From an uncultured Pseudomonadota bacterium (GTDB lineage: Bacteria > Pseudomonadota > Alphaproteobacteria > Rs-D84): 35,388 nt of DNA. Both the position numbers and the translations under genes were made by a program. How positions within the stretch are numbered: the first letter of the stretch is position 1; each line of letters starts with the position of its first letter. The notes under the pieces are model-generated. The model made no database searches. It saw only the letters and a list, made by a program, of their open reading frames with translations, and had not been told where the DNA came from. Positions 1 through 7,884 of this stretch are shown one piece after another. The DNA lies in assembly GCA_902799285.1 (NCBI GenBank), contig CADCAA010000005.1, forward strand, positions 6,028 through 41,415, in the 5' to 3' direction.

Positions 1-2167
1 CACCGGCCACACCCGTCAGGTATGTCGAATCCGTCGCACCAATACGGGTAAATCCGTCCTGGTAAGAATCGTTATGAACATCCAAATAACGCAGGCCCAA
101 TGTTGGGGTCACACCGTTTCCAAAGTGATATCCGCCCATAACCTGTTCAGACAATGAATTCACGTGATATGATGGGGTGGACACCAAACCAAACACTGTT
201 TTATTTTGTTCGTGTTTGGACATTGTGTATGCAATTGTTCCATTGATGAACCAATCAGAATTTCTGTATTGGCCGTATACAAACAATGTATTGCTATCGA
301 TATCCATATCGTATGTATTCAAATCAACATTTGTTTGACCATATGAATATCCGGCACCCAAAATCACACTGTGGTTCAAATCAACATCAAATCCCACAGA
401 TGTTCCCCATGTGTTGCCAGTGAACAAATCACTGTGTTTTGACCGGTTGTATGTACCCTTGGCCCATACGCCCCAATCAGCATTAACGTCACCACCGTTG
501 CGGCCAGTTAACGCCAAAGACATACGTTCGCCTGCGGCATTCAAAACCTGGGTCTGGGCAGCCATTGCGACCGATGTTGCAACCGGTGCCTTGGACGGAT
601 TCATTTTTGATGTTTCACGTTCAACATATTCTGTATCGCCACGGGCAATTGCATCCTGGGCAATCAAGGACATTTGTTGTGCAATTTCGTTATCACTTTG
701 CGCCAACGCAGATACCGTCGCCGCAGAATCAACATTTATACCGGAATCGCGCGCGATATTTGCCGCAGATTTTGCCTTGGCGGAAATTCTGCCGTTATTT
801 TCCGTCAAATCGTATACCGCATTGTTCAGGTTGTATGTAAAGTCGGTTGTTGTTGTTGTTGCGTTAACAACATTATAGTCACCGGCACTGCGCACAAGCA
901 TATTCAACTTTGCACCGTTTGCATCCAATGTGCCAACGTTGATTTTGCTGTATGCGTTTGTATCTTGCAATACGACATTCAAAGCATCGTTTGATGTCAT
1001 TGTCAAAGTACCCGCGGTCAATGTAGAATTTTCATCCATATTGATTGTTTGGAATTCTTTAACGTTGCCCGCCACGGTTGCGTTGATGTTGGACATATTT
1101 AATGTTGTTGCGCCGGCAACATGGTGCGCACGCGCATCACCACCAATCATAATATTACCGCCCCCCAACATATTTAATGTTGCGTTGCCACGAACACTGT
1201 CGATGTCCGGGTTTGCTGATTTTGGGGTTCCGTCAGAATTATATCTGGCGCGACTGCCCACATTAACATCGGTTGCAACCTTGATTTCTCCGTCGGTATT
1301 CAGGTTGATTTCCGTACTTTCTACATTGCTTGCGTTCCTTTGTGTACCGGCAATAATCCAGCCATCGGACAGTTCGCTACCCCCCTGAACAATGGCACGA
1401 GTATTATGTTCGTCTGCGCGATAACCAATATAGGAATTGCCAGTCACATTAATCTTTACATTTCCGCCAGACATATATCCACCCAGCGCAACTACCTCGT
1501 CTTGGACCACGGAATTATTTACATTTATTTCGACATCACCTAACTTTGCCTTTCCAGCCAAATACGGAGCATCTGTTTCTTCAACACCCTCGCCGTTGCC
1601 ACCACGCAAATCGCCTTTGACCACGGTATTATTCAGTGTGACAGTTGTTTTCCCTTTGACACCCATTTCTATATCTGTATCTACGGTGCCACTGCCTTTT
1701 CTGTAAAACACACCGAATACGTCACGATCTACGATAGTGTTGTTCAATGTCATATTCAAATCGCCAGTGATTAACGATGTCCAATTTTCGTCATTAACAT
1801 CCTGTTTTGGATTAAAGAAAGTTGGAATTCTGCCCGACGAATAATAATTTGTTTTCATATCCGTATAGCCATTATCCAACAAAGATGCAGTTCCATAAAC
1901 ACCACTGAACCAATCTTCGCCATCAACAACCAATGGGGCATCTGGTGTTCCCAACAAATTCAACGTGAGACTGCCGTTGATATTATTACCAAAAGTATTT
2001 CCGACAATCGAATGTATTCCTGATGGTACCGCGGACACGTTTATCGTTTCAGCCATGGCCGGGGATGCAATTAAACCCAATGCGATGGCGTTGCATAAAA
2101 TTCCATGTTTTAACACAGCACGATAGCGCGCCGACAATTCCTTTAATGTTGTTTTGGATTGTTTCAT
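1..2167 (-). CDS. Autotransporter (type Va) outer-membrane/surface protein, 3' end outside window
   Basis: This is at least 722 codons, running off the left edge. The start is the ATG at 2167, with an AAGGAGG ribosome site seven bases upstream. Residues 1-39 form a long signal peptide: a charged first half, a hydrophobic core, and cleavage after SPAMA before ETINV. The middle is a low-complexity Asn/Thr/Gly/Val-rich passenger with recurring NNTVV-like turns and balanced beta periodicity, as expected for a beta-helix. From about residue 570 it changes to a barrel-like segment beginning WGVWAKGTYNRSKHSD, with alternating aromatic strands, matching the autotransporter translocator domain. The last barrel strands and the C-terminal Phe lie outside the window. 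The family inserts its barrel into the outer membrane and displays the passenger. The passenger ligand cannot be read from sequence. Confidence 0.88.
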   Translation of the reverse strand, partial: MKQSKTTLKELSARYRAVLKHGILCNAIALGLIASPAMAETINVSAVPSGIHSIVGNTFGNNINGSLTLNLLGTPDAPLVVDGEDWFSGVYGTASLLDNGYTDMKTNYYSSGRIPTFFNPKQDVNDENWTSLITGDLNMTLNNTIVDRDVFGVFYRKGSGTVDTDIEMGVKGKTTVTLNNTVVKGDLRGGNGEGVEETDAPYLAGKAKLGDVEINVNNSVVQDEVVALGGYMSGGNVKINVTGNSYIGYRADEHNTRAIVQGGSELSDGWIIAGTQRNASNVESTEINLNTDGEIKVATDVNVGSRARYNSDGTPKSANPDIDSVRGNATLNMLGGGNIMIGGDARAHHVAGATTLNMSNINATVAGNVKEFQTINMDENSTLTAGTLTMTSNDALNVVLQDTNAYSKINVGTLDANGAKLNMLVRSAGDYNVVNATTTTTDFTYNLNNAVYDLTENNGRISAKAKSAANIARDSGINVDSAATVSALAQSDNEIAQQMSLIAQDAIARGDTEYVERETSKMNPSKAPVATSVAMAAQTQVLNAAGERMSLALTGRNGGDVNADWGVWAKGTYNRSKHSDLFTGNTWGTSVGFDVDLNHSVILGAGYSYGQTNVDLNTYDMDIDSNTLFVYGQYRNSDWFINGTIAYTMSKHEQNKTVFGLVSTPSYHVNSLSEQVMGGYHFGNGVTPTLGLRYLDVHNDSYQDGFTRIGATDSTYLTGVAG

Positions 2168-2203
2168 GAATGCCTCCTTTTTTTCTTGTACCTTTCTTTT
2201 ATT

Positions 2204-2231
2204 TTTGTAGCAAAAAACATCCGAAAAGCAA
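2204..2231 (-). promoter_or_regulatory. Possible promoter of the autotransporter gene
   Basis: Read on the minus strand, TTGCTT is followed after 16 bases by TACAAA, preceded by TGC as in an extended -10. Transcription would start about 30 bases before the ribosome site. The -10 matches only four of six positions, so this is tentative. Confidence 0.3.
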
Positions 2232-2337
2232 GGCAAAACACATCCATACACAAAAAAATCGGTAATTTCAATATGTTATTATAAAAAAACTTTAATTTTC
2301 CCGGTTAAAATGTATGTTTTTTGGCCGGGATTCGGAC

Positions 2338-2366
2338 TTGCCAACGCCGGCTTTTTTTATTATTAT
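2338..2366 (+). promoter_or_regulatory. Promoter for a probably leaderless hydrolase mRNA
   Basis: TTGCCA, 17 bases, TATTAT. The -10 box ends six bases before the ATG at 2373, so the predicted +1 is the A of the start codon. No ribosome site is visible upstream of that ATG, which agrees with leaderless translation. Confidence 0.5.
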
Positions 2367-2372
2367 TTAGAT

Positions 2373-3104
2373 ATGAAAAAGTTTGTTTTTATTATTTGTG
2401 CGTTGGTTTTTGGGGCTTGTGTTGGGCAATATGTTATGCCGGCCCGATTCGACTATGAAATGGTTGAATGCCCAAATCACGATATTGCAACATGGCAAAA
2501 AAATTCCGATAATTCATCACCCGTGCATATTTATATCGAAGGCGACGGTCGCGCTTTTTACACCAATGGGCGGCCGACGAATAATCCGACGCCACGCGAT
2601 TCTTTTGTGCGAAAAATGGCGGAATATGATTCGAATCCTAATGTTGCGTATATTGCGCGGCCGTGTCAGTTTATAACCGATGATAGTTGCAATGTATCAA
2701 CGTGGACACGCGGGCGGTTTTCGGCAGACAATATTGATGCAATGGCGTGCGCAATAAAGTATGTTGCAAATGGACGCCCCATTGTGTTAATCGGATTTTC
2801 AGGTGGCGCAATGGTGTCGGGGTTGGTGATTACACAGCATCCCGAAATTTATATCAAAAAATGGATTACTATTGCCGGCGTTTTGAATCATCACGATTGG
2901 ACGAATTATTTTGGTGATTCAGCGTTAGATGCGTCGTTGGATTTATATATGTTGCCAAATGTTCCACAAATTCATTATGTTGGGGCCGACGATTCTGTGG
3001 TGCCGATGAGCCTTAGTCGTAAATGGATTGGCAATCATAAAATGAAAATTGTGCGTGGCGCAACACATTACGATTTTCCAATAATGCGGTTGGATTTTGA
3101 CTAA
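2373..3104 (+). CDS. Secreted or lipid-anchored alpha/beta-hydrolase
   Basis: 243 residues from the ATG at 2373. An in-frame ATG at 2310 is rejected because it adds a non-signal-like leader and also has no ribosome site. Residues 1-18 are a signal sequence; FGAC could be a weak lipobox with Cys16, but Phe at -3 is unusual. The hydrolase signature is GFSGGA at 141-146 (GxSxG elbow, nucleophile Ser143), a plausible acid at Asp206/207 in GADDSVVP, and His232 in GATHYDF. The order and spacing fit a Ser-Asp-His triad. It probably works in the periplasm or on the outer membrane. The substrate (ester, peptide or lipid) is not identifiable. It precedes the lipoprotein/Slam genes but appears to have its own promoter. 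Confidence 0.72.
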   Translation: MKKFVFIICALVFGACVGQYVMPARFDYEMVECPNHDIATWQKNSDNSSPVHIYIEGDGRAFYTNGRPTNNPTPRDSFVRKMAEYDSNPNVAYIARPCQFITDDSCNVSTWTRGRFSADNIDAMACAIKYVANGRPIVLIGFSGGAMVSGLVITQHPEIYIKKWITIAGVLNHHDWTNYFGDSALDASLDLYMLPNVPQIHYVGADDSVVPMSLSRKWIGNHKMKIVRGATHYDFPIMRLDFD

Positions 3105-3118
3105 ATAATAGTTTGCTT

Positions 3119-3146
3119 TTGATACGAATTTTGGCTAAGGTTTAAT
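3119..3146 (+). promoter_or_regulatory. Possible promoter of the lipoprotein operon
   Basis: TTGATA, 16 bases, TTTAAT (five of six -10 matches), just after the hydrolase stop codon and about 50 bases before the ATG at 3195. Confidence 0.4.
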
Positions 3147-3194
3147 TGAGGTCATTCATTTGATTTCGTTTTCTTGCAAGAAAAGGAGATTTCC

Positions 3195-3536
3195 ATGAAA
3201 AAAATATTATTATTGGCGGGTGTATTATTTATAACCGGTTGCGATTCCAACGTAGATATTACTAAATATCCAGAATCTGTACAAAGGTGTTATAATTCTG
3301 CATACTATCATACAGATAAGTGCAGCACAGATAAGGCTATCCTTAAATACTGTGAATGTTTTACAGCGAAATCCACAAATATTGATATCAAAATTAACGA
3401 ATCTTGGAATGCAGGTCCCAGAAGCCCAATGTTGAGTCATGCATTAGATACCAAGAGGGATAAACTTTTAGACGAGGCAGCTGCGGACTGTGCTAAAAAA
3501 ACAGGATATACAATGGTTGCTGATTGCAAAAAATAA
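3195..3536 (+). CDS. Small Cys-rich lipoprotein, function unknown
   Basis: 113 residues from the ATG at 3195, with AAAAGGAG spaced well before it. The N-terminus MKKILLLAGVLFITGC is a clear lipoprotein signal with lipid-accepting Cys16. The mature part has further cysteines (for example CSTDKAILKYCECF and the C-terminal DCAKKTGYTMVADC), enough for several disulfides, and looks helical. I recognise no family. The next gene starts 12 bases downstream with an almost identical ribosome site and first codons, so the two are co-transcribed. It may be a second cargo or accessory of the neighbouring Slam system, but only position suggests this. Confidence 0.8.
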   Translation: MKKILLLAGVLFITGCDSNVDITKYPESVQRCYNSAYYHTDKCSTDKAILKYCECFTAKSTNIDIKINESWNAGPRSPMLSHALDTKRDKLLDEAAADCAKKTGYTMVADCKK

Positions 3537-3547
3537 AGGAGATTTCC

Positions 3548-4888
3548 ATGAAAAAATATTTAGTTTTAACATCTGTATTGGCGTTGGCCGCATGTGGCGG
3601 CGGTTCGGGTGGTGGCGGCGCAGGCGCACCTGCGGGCGTTCGTGCAGCAGTTGACCCATCGGCAGTTCAGAGTAATAGTGCAATTACATCAATGGCATCT
3701 GAAATTTTAGTTGCATCTGATGGTAGTGCACCAGTGTTAAATATTGCACGTAGTGGTAGTGTTGTTCATAATGGTAAAACATACACATCATATAGATTGG
3801 ATGATGTTAATTTTCGTGTTGCTACAGGGGCTAATGATGCAAACTTGAAATTTCATATGGATAACATTGGTAAAATAGACTCTTTGGTTATGAATGTCGG
3901 AACAGGAAATCAATATATGGACAGACGCGGTGATACAAATGAATTCCGTGGTATTGTTTATGAATACGTCGTATTGAATGCCCCGGATGATCAACATATG
4001 GATGATCCAAGTTATAATGATGCGGACACAAAAGTGCGTTTAGTTTATTCACCAAGTAACGATTTGACAGATTATTCTGTATTAACAGCGGCAGCACAAG
4101 GTAAATGTCCAGCTGGTAAATCATGTCGTTGGGACCGTATAGACCAAGCTTTCCGTGTTAGTTCCGAAGGTACCGATTTTAAATATTCTGATTTTGGAAA
4201 ATTAGAAACAGATAATTTTGGTAAGTATAAAGGTGTGACAGCTGAAAATCTTGAAACATCTAAAACTCAAAAAACAATTGCGGGTTCAGATGGACATGTT
4301 ACTACCGATTTCAAGACAGAATGGTCTGATTTAGCATACGATAATGGTTATGAAACTTTTGCTGGTGGATATGCCGCATTGCAAAAGCGCCCAACAAACA
4401 CTATGGAATTTACAGGTAAAGCAACTGGTAGTGTGTATGCAACAGATATGGACTCACATGCTGATGAACATCTGGCATTACAAGATAATAACGCATCGTT
4501 AGTATTCACAGTTAATTCAAATGGCTCCAGCACAGAAACTTTGAGTATGGCATTTGATAATTGGTATGATGTTACTGTAACAAAGACCAACGCAACAGAT
4601 GGTACCAGTACAAATCAAATCGTCTTTAACGACTTTGATGGCGCTAATAATTATATGAAATTTAATCAAGATGCAGGTACCGGTGTGACAAAGGATAATT
4701 TTGCGACTGTTCAAGGCGATATCAGCGAGCCTGGTCATGCAAAAACCGAGGGCTTGTTGGATATGAATTATTACGGTGTTGCAACAACCGAAGAAGCGAC
4801 TGGTACGGTTCGTTATAAAGAAACTGCCAACGTGGGTGGTATTCAACATGAACGTGAATTTAATTCATCATATGGTATGAAACCATAA
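3548..4888 (+). CDS. Candidate Slam-dependent surface lipoprotein (TbpB/fHbp-like C-terminal barrel)
   Basis: 446 residues from the ATG at 3548 with AAGGAG seven bases upstream. The signal MKKYLVLTSVLALAAC ends in a good lipobox (Cys16), followed by a Gly/Ala-rich flexible linker (about 17-30) as in TbpB, HpuA and fHbp. The rest is beta-rich. Around 290-300 is FTGKATGSVY, and at 408-421 YYGVATTEEATGTV, which resembles the FYGPxAxExGGTF repeat of the TbpB-type eight-strand barrel. That family binds host proteins or metal-carrier ligands on the cell surface. The next gene encodes a Slam-like exporter, the usual genetic partner. The assignment rests on architecture and this motif, and the ligand is unknown. 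A terminator lies 24 bases after the stop. Confidence 0.7.
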   Translation: MKKYLVLTSVLALAACGGGSGGGGAGAPAGVRAAVDPSAVQSNSAITSMASEILVASDGSAPVLNIARSGSVVHNGKTYTSYRLDDVNFRVATGANDANLKFHMDNIGKIDSLVMNVGTGNQYMDRRGDTNEFRGIVYEYVVLNAPDDQHMDDPSYNDADTKVRLVYSPSNDLTDYSVLTAAAQGKCPAGKSCRWDRIDQAFRVSSEGTDFKYSDFGKLETDNFGKYKGVTAENLETSKTQKTIAGSDGHVTTDFKTEWSDLAYDNGYETFAGGYAALQKRPTNTMEFTGKATGSVYATDMDSHADEHLALQDNNASLVFTVNSNGSSTETLSMAFDNWYDVTVTKTNATDGTSTNQIVFNDFDGANNYMKFNQDAGTGVTKDNFATVQGDISEPGHAKTEGLLDMNYYGVATTEEATGTVRYKETANVGGIQHEREFNSSYGMKP

Positions 4889-4912
4889 ATGTATTGAATT
4901 GTGTTATTAACT

Positions 4913-4942
4913 ATCCCCTTGCTTGCGCAAGGGGATTTTTTT
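4913..4942 (+). terminator. Rho-independent terminator between lipoprotein and Slam genes
   Basis: A perfect 10-bp stem (ATCCCCTTGC with its complement), TTGC loop, then seven T. It sits between the lipoprotein stop and the Slam start, so Slam is either expressed by read-through or from an unrecognised promoter. Confidence 0.9.
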
Positions 4943-4993
4943 ATGGCAATAATTTTATTTAATGCTATGGTATGGTTGATAAAAATTCCTGTT

Positions 4994-6427
4994 ATGAAAA
5001 AGAGTGTTGTAATTTTATCTTTATCGGTTTTATTTGCTTGGCCTGTGGGAATATATTCTGGGTGGGCCGACACACAAAAACCTTTGGTTGTGCAATCTAA
5101 TTATATGGATACGGTAAAGGCAAAACAGCAGAAAAAAAAGAAATCAGAACCACAAAACAAAACTGTCACTATGTCGGCAATGGATGCGGTTAAACTGGCC
5201 GGAAATTTAGTGGCGGTGGGTGATTATGACCAGGCCACACGTATTTTAACCATGATGCCACAAACAAACAGTTTGCCTGTGGAAATCGAACGATGGTATT
5301 TGATTGCCCAGATAGCACAAAAGCAAGGCGATTATGATACCGCAATAAAAATTTATCGTAAAATTCTGGATGACCAACCCGATTTAGTAAAAATTCGTTA
5401 TGAATTGGCGTTGTGCTATATGGCGAAAAAGCAATGGTATCGTGCAGACTATCATTTACGATTGGCCATGGCGGGCGCGGACATTCCGCCACAAATAAAG
5501 CAACAGATGATGTATTATCGTTGGATTGCACGACAAAATAAAAACTGGAACGTGTGGTTTAATTTTGGTGCCGCACCTGATAACAACATAAATCAAAACG
5601 CCGGCGGCGAAGAATGTGTTATGACCGCATGGGGACGTTTATGTCGACAATTACCCGAACCTGTTTCTGCGATTGGGTATAACATGGTATTGGGTGGCAA
5701 CTATGAATTTCGTTTTGGACCGCATTGGCGCTGGAAAAACGAGGCAAATGTTTACACAAATATTTACAACAGACACGAATTTGATGATTTATATTTATCG
5801 GCATCAACTGGGCCACGATATGTATGGAGCAATGGCGATATATGGTTGGCTGGCATCGGTGCACGACGTTGGTATGGTTGGAACAGGTATAATTGGGCGT
5901 ACGGAGGACGACTGGATACTAATTACGATTGGACACGAAAATTATCAACAGGACTGTCTTTGCGAGTAATGGAAAATACGTACGACGAATATGGCGATTA
6001 TATGGATGGAGAAACTTATTCAGTTAATGGTCGTGTGAGTTATTCTTTGGACGCAACAAAATACATAATCTTGCGCGGGGGCGTGGACAGGGATACCGCA
6101 AACGATGACATCTATGCAAATTGGCGGTATAATGCGGGAATCGGATTTGGTTCGGAATTACCGTGGGGATTTCATGCGTATATTGAACCTTCTTTTTCTT
6201 GGGCAAATTATGATGGTGCACGTTGGGTTGTCAAAGATGAACATTTTGCACAAATTGCTGAACGTGATTTTATACAACGCTATGCTTTATCGTTATCAAA
6301 CAACAAATTCGATATTTGGGGATTTGTACCGACGTTGACTTTCAGTTATACACGGCGTGATTCAAACATTAAAAACCGCGAATATGACAAGGCAACTATT
6401 GAATTTTCTATGCAGCAACGGTTTTAA
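4994..6427 (+). CDS. Slam-family surface lipoprotein assembly modifier (TPR plus DUF560-type barrel)
   Basis: 477 residues from the ATG at 4994. It begins with a signal peptide (cleavage near YSGWA/DTQ), then a Lys-rich linker. Tetratricopeptide helices span about 64-160 (GDYDQATRIL, QGDYDTAIKIYRKIL, IRYELALCYMAKKQWYRA). After them comes the Slam junction NKNWNVWFNFGAAPDNNIN (182-200), which parallels the conserved APxSNIN stretch. From about 186 to the end the chain alternates aromatic beta strands, and it finishes with SYTRRDSNI and a terminal Phe as in outer-membrane barrels. Slam proteins move lipoproteins such as TbpB, fHbp and HpuA across the outer membrane. In-frame starts further upstream would read through the terminator hairpin and lack a signal peptide. 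No good ribosome site is visible. The lipoprotein just upstream is the likely cargo. Confidence 0.82.
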   Translation: MKKSVVILSLSVLFAWPVGIYSGWADTQKPLVVQSNYMDTVKAKQQKKKKSEPQNKTVTMSAMDAVKLAGNLVAVGDYDQATRILTMMPQTNSLPVEIERWYLIAQIAQKQGDYDTAIKIYRKILDDQPDLVKIRYELALCYMAKKQWYRADYHLRLAMAGADIPPQIKQQMMYYRWIARQNKNWNVWFNFGAAPDNNINQNAGGEECVMTAWGRLCRQLPEPVSAIGYNMVLGGNYEFRFGPHWRWKNEANVYTNIYNRHEFDDLYLSASTGPRYVWSNGDIWLAGIGARRWYGWNRYNWAYGGRLDTNYDWTRKLSTGLSLRVMENTYDEYGDYMDGETYSVNGRVSYSLDATKYIILRGGVDRDTANDDIYANWRYNAGIGFGSELPWGFHAYIEPSFSWANYDGARWVVKDEHFAQIAERDFIQRYALSLSNNKFDIWGFVPTLTFSYTRRDSNIKNREYDKATIEFSMQQRF

Positions 6428-6455
6428 TCACGCGCAACATTTCACCCGATTTTTA

Positions 6456-6484
6456 TTGACAGTTTATAAAACCGGTGCGACAAT
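6456..6484 (+). promoter_or_regulatory. Promoter of the coiled-coil membrane protein gene
   Basis: Consensus TTGACA, 17 bases, GACAAT (four of six). It lies 26 bases upstream of the start codon, just after the Slam gene. Confidence 0.5.
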
Positions 6485-6509
6485 ATGCCCCAAAGCGTAA
6501 AAAGGTTTA

Positions 6510-7460
6510 ATGTTTATGAAGCACAATAAATTGCCGGGTTGTATAAAAACAAAGGCTTGCTATGTGGCGTTGTTTGGTGCCGCATCTTTGTTGTTGATTA
6601 TGTGCAAAAACCACGAGAAAAAAATTGCAAATTTAGATAATCAAATTTCAACATTGAATAAAGAAATTTCAAACACAAAAGATTTTCATAACGCACGCGT
6701 ACCAAAACGTTTACAACACACCCAAACCAGGTATAATCAGGCATCTGATTCTTTGAATACAAAATCAGATACTGTGGATATATGCATTGCAAATAACGAC
6801 AGTTTGATTGCGCGCGCTTTTGATAAATATGCGGTACGTGTTGGACGCGATTTTTTGGCATCACATTTTCTGACACCGACCGATGTGGCAACATTTCAAA
6901 AATATGTTGCGCAGTTGGATACTATGGATTTTGTTATGGAAATGGCGCGGCAGCGTGTTTTGCGTGGCACCGCATCGTTGCATGATTTATCTTACTTTTT
7001 TGAATTGTTTGATTTTGATTCTGTGAATGCGGAATTAGAAAATAAATTAGGATGGAATTTTTATAATGATACCGTTATGGATGATACGGAAAATTTTGAA
7101 CTGTGCGTATTGGGATTTAATGATTCGGTATTAAACAATGCGTTGCAGGCGGAAGAAAATTTATTGAACGCTGCATGGGCGCAACAAAAAACAAAAACAC
7201 CGGATACCGTGGCGCATCAGGATTCTGTATCACACAATGAAGTTATTGAAAATTTTGAACAAACAAATGTGCCGAATTTTTCGATTCCTGAATTTGATTC
7301 TGTGCGTGTGCAATATTTGCGTAATGACAGTTTGATTCGCGCATATAATCATACTTTTGAAAATATGTTAAAGGCCGAAGATACACTGGAACAATACAGA
7401 CAACAAATGATTCGCAAACGCGATTCTTTGGTTGAACAAAGGCAAGAATTAGAAAGATAA
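6510..7460 (+). CDS. Membrane-anchored periplasmic coiled-coil protein, unknown function
   Basis: 316 residues from the ATG at 6510; the ATG at 6516 is equally possible because AAAAGG is four bases before the first and ten before the second. One hydrophobic segment (about 18-32, ACYVALFGAASLLLIMC) is followed by heptad-like helices rich in Asn, Asp and Lys (NLDNQISTLNKEI) and a long acidic helical region. The C-terminus (about 285-316) is again coiled-coil (AEDTLEQYRQQMIRKRD). The segment NDSLI occurs twice (about 95 and 274). No catalytic motif or family is recognised. It has its own promoter and terminator, so it appears monocistronic. A structural or envelope-tethering role is conceivable but unproven. 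Confidence 0.72.
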   Translation: MFMKHNKLPGCIKTKACYVALFGAASLLLIMCKNHEKKIANLDNQISTLNKEISNTKDFHNARVPKRLQHTQTRYNQASDSLNTKSDTVDICIANNDSLIARAFDKYAVRVGRDFLASHFLTPTDVATFQKYVAQLDTMDFVMEMARQRVLRGTASLHDLSYFFELFDFDSVNAELENKLGWNFYNDTVMDDTENFELCVLGFNDSVLNNALQAEENLLNAAWAQQKTKTPDTVAHQDSVSHNEVIENFEQTNVPNFSIPEFDSVRVQYLRNDSLIRAYNHTFENMLKAEDTLEQYRQQMIRKRDSLVEQRQELER

Positions 7461-7462
7461 AA

Positions 7463-7484
7463 AAAGCGACAAATTGGTCGCTTT
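7463..7484. terminator. Bidirectional terminator
   Basis: Stem AAAGCGAC/GTCGCTTT with a six-base loop. T-rich tracts on both sides let it end the plus-strand coiled-coil gene and the minus-strand gyrA-merR unit, which converge here. Confidence 0.8.
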
Positions 7485-7486
7485 CT

Positions 7487-7870
7487 TTATTGATTGTTTA
7501 ATAACTGTTTCGCGGTTTTCAACAAATCCAACACCGTATCAATGTCATCATTTATTGATGGTGACGATACAGGGGTCGTATGCGCAACAATTGGTGTTGC
7601 CGTTGGTTGGAATTCCGTTGCGGCGCGCGGTAATTTGCCATCGTGTATTAATTTTTTCACACCGGCGATGGTCAATCCGTTTTTATACAACAAATCACGA
7701 ATCACCGTTATTTTTTCAATTGTTTCGGGTCGATAATAACGACGGCCACCCGTCCCAGTCACAGGACGAATCGCGGTTGGAAACTGCTTTTCCCAATAAC
7801 GCAAAGTATGTGCCGGCACGGACAACCGTTTCACAACGTCATTGATTGAAACAAAATATTCGTTATCCAT
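7487..7870 (-). CDS. MerR-family transcriptional regulator
   Basis: 127 residues from the ATG at 7870. The ATG at 7879 sits directly on the AAAAGG ribosome site, so the inner start, nine bases from it, is chosen. Residues about 5-75 are a MerR winged helix: INDVVKRLSVPAHTLRYWEKQFP, then GGRRYYRPETIEKI, the standard helix-turn-helix and wing. A helical second part carries NGLTIAGVKKLI. The tail is a Pro/Thr/Val-rich linker and a short final helix, with no cysteine set for metal or redox sensing. It follows gyrA by 14 bases on the same strand and shares its message. In many alphaproteobacteria this MerR subtype sits next to ihfA. The effector and targets are unknown. Confidence 0.88.
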   Translation of the reverse strand: MDNEYFVSINDVVKRLSVPAHTLRYWEKQFPTAIRPVTGTGGRRYYRPETIEKITVIRDLLYKNGLTIAGVKKLIHDGKLPRAATEFQPTATPIVAHTTPVSSPSINDDIDTVLDLLKTAKQLLNNQ

Positions 7871-7884
7871 GCCACGCATCCTTT

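Noticed and set aside
411..1706. Several plus-strand open frames of 60-155 codons
   Set aside because: They lie antisense to the autotransporter, overlap each other, have no ribosome sites, and the minus strand reads through as one long frame with signal peptide and barrel.
4901..4993. GTG start for Slam at 4901
   Set aside because: It would translate the terminator hairpin and hide the signal peptide at 4994.
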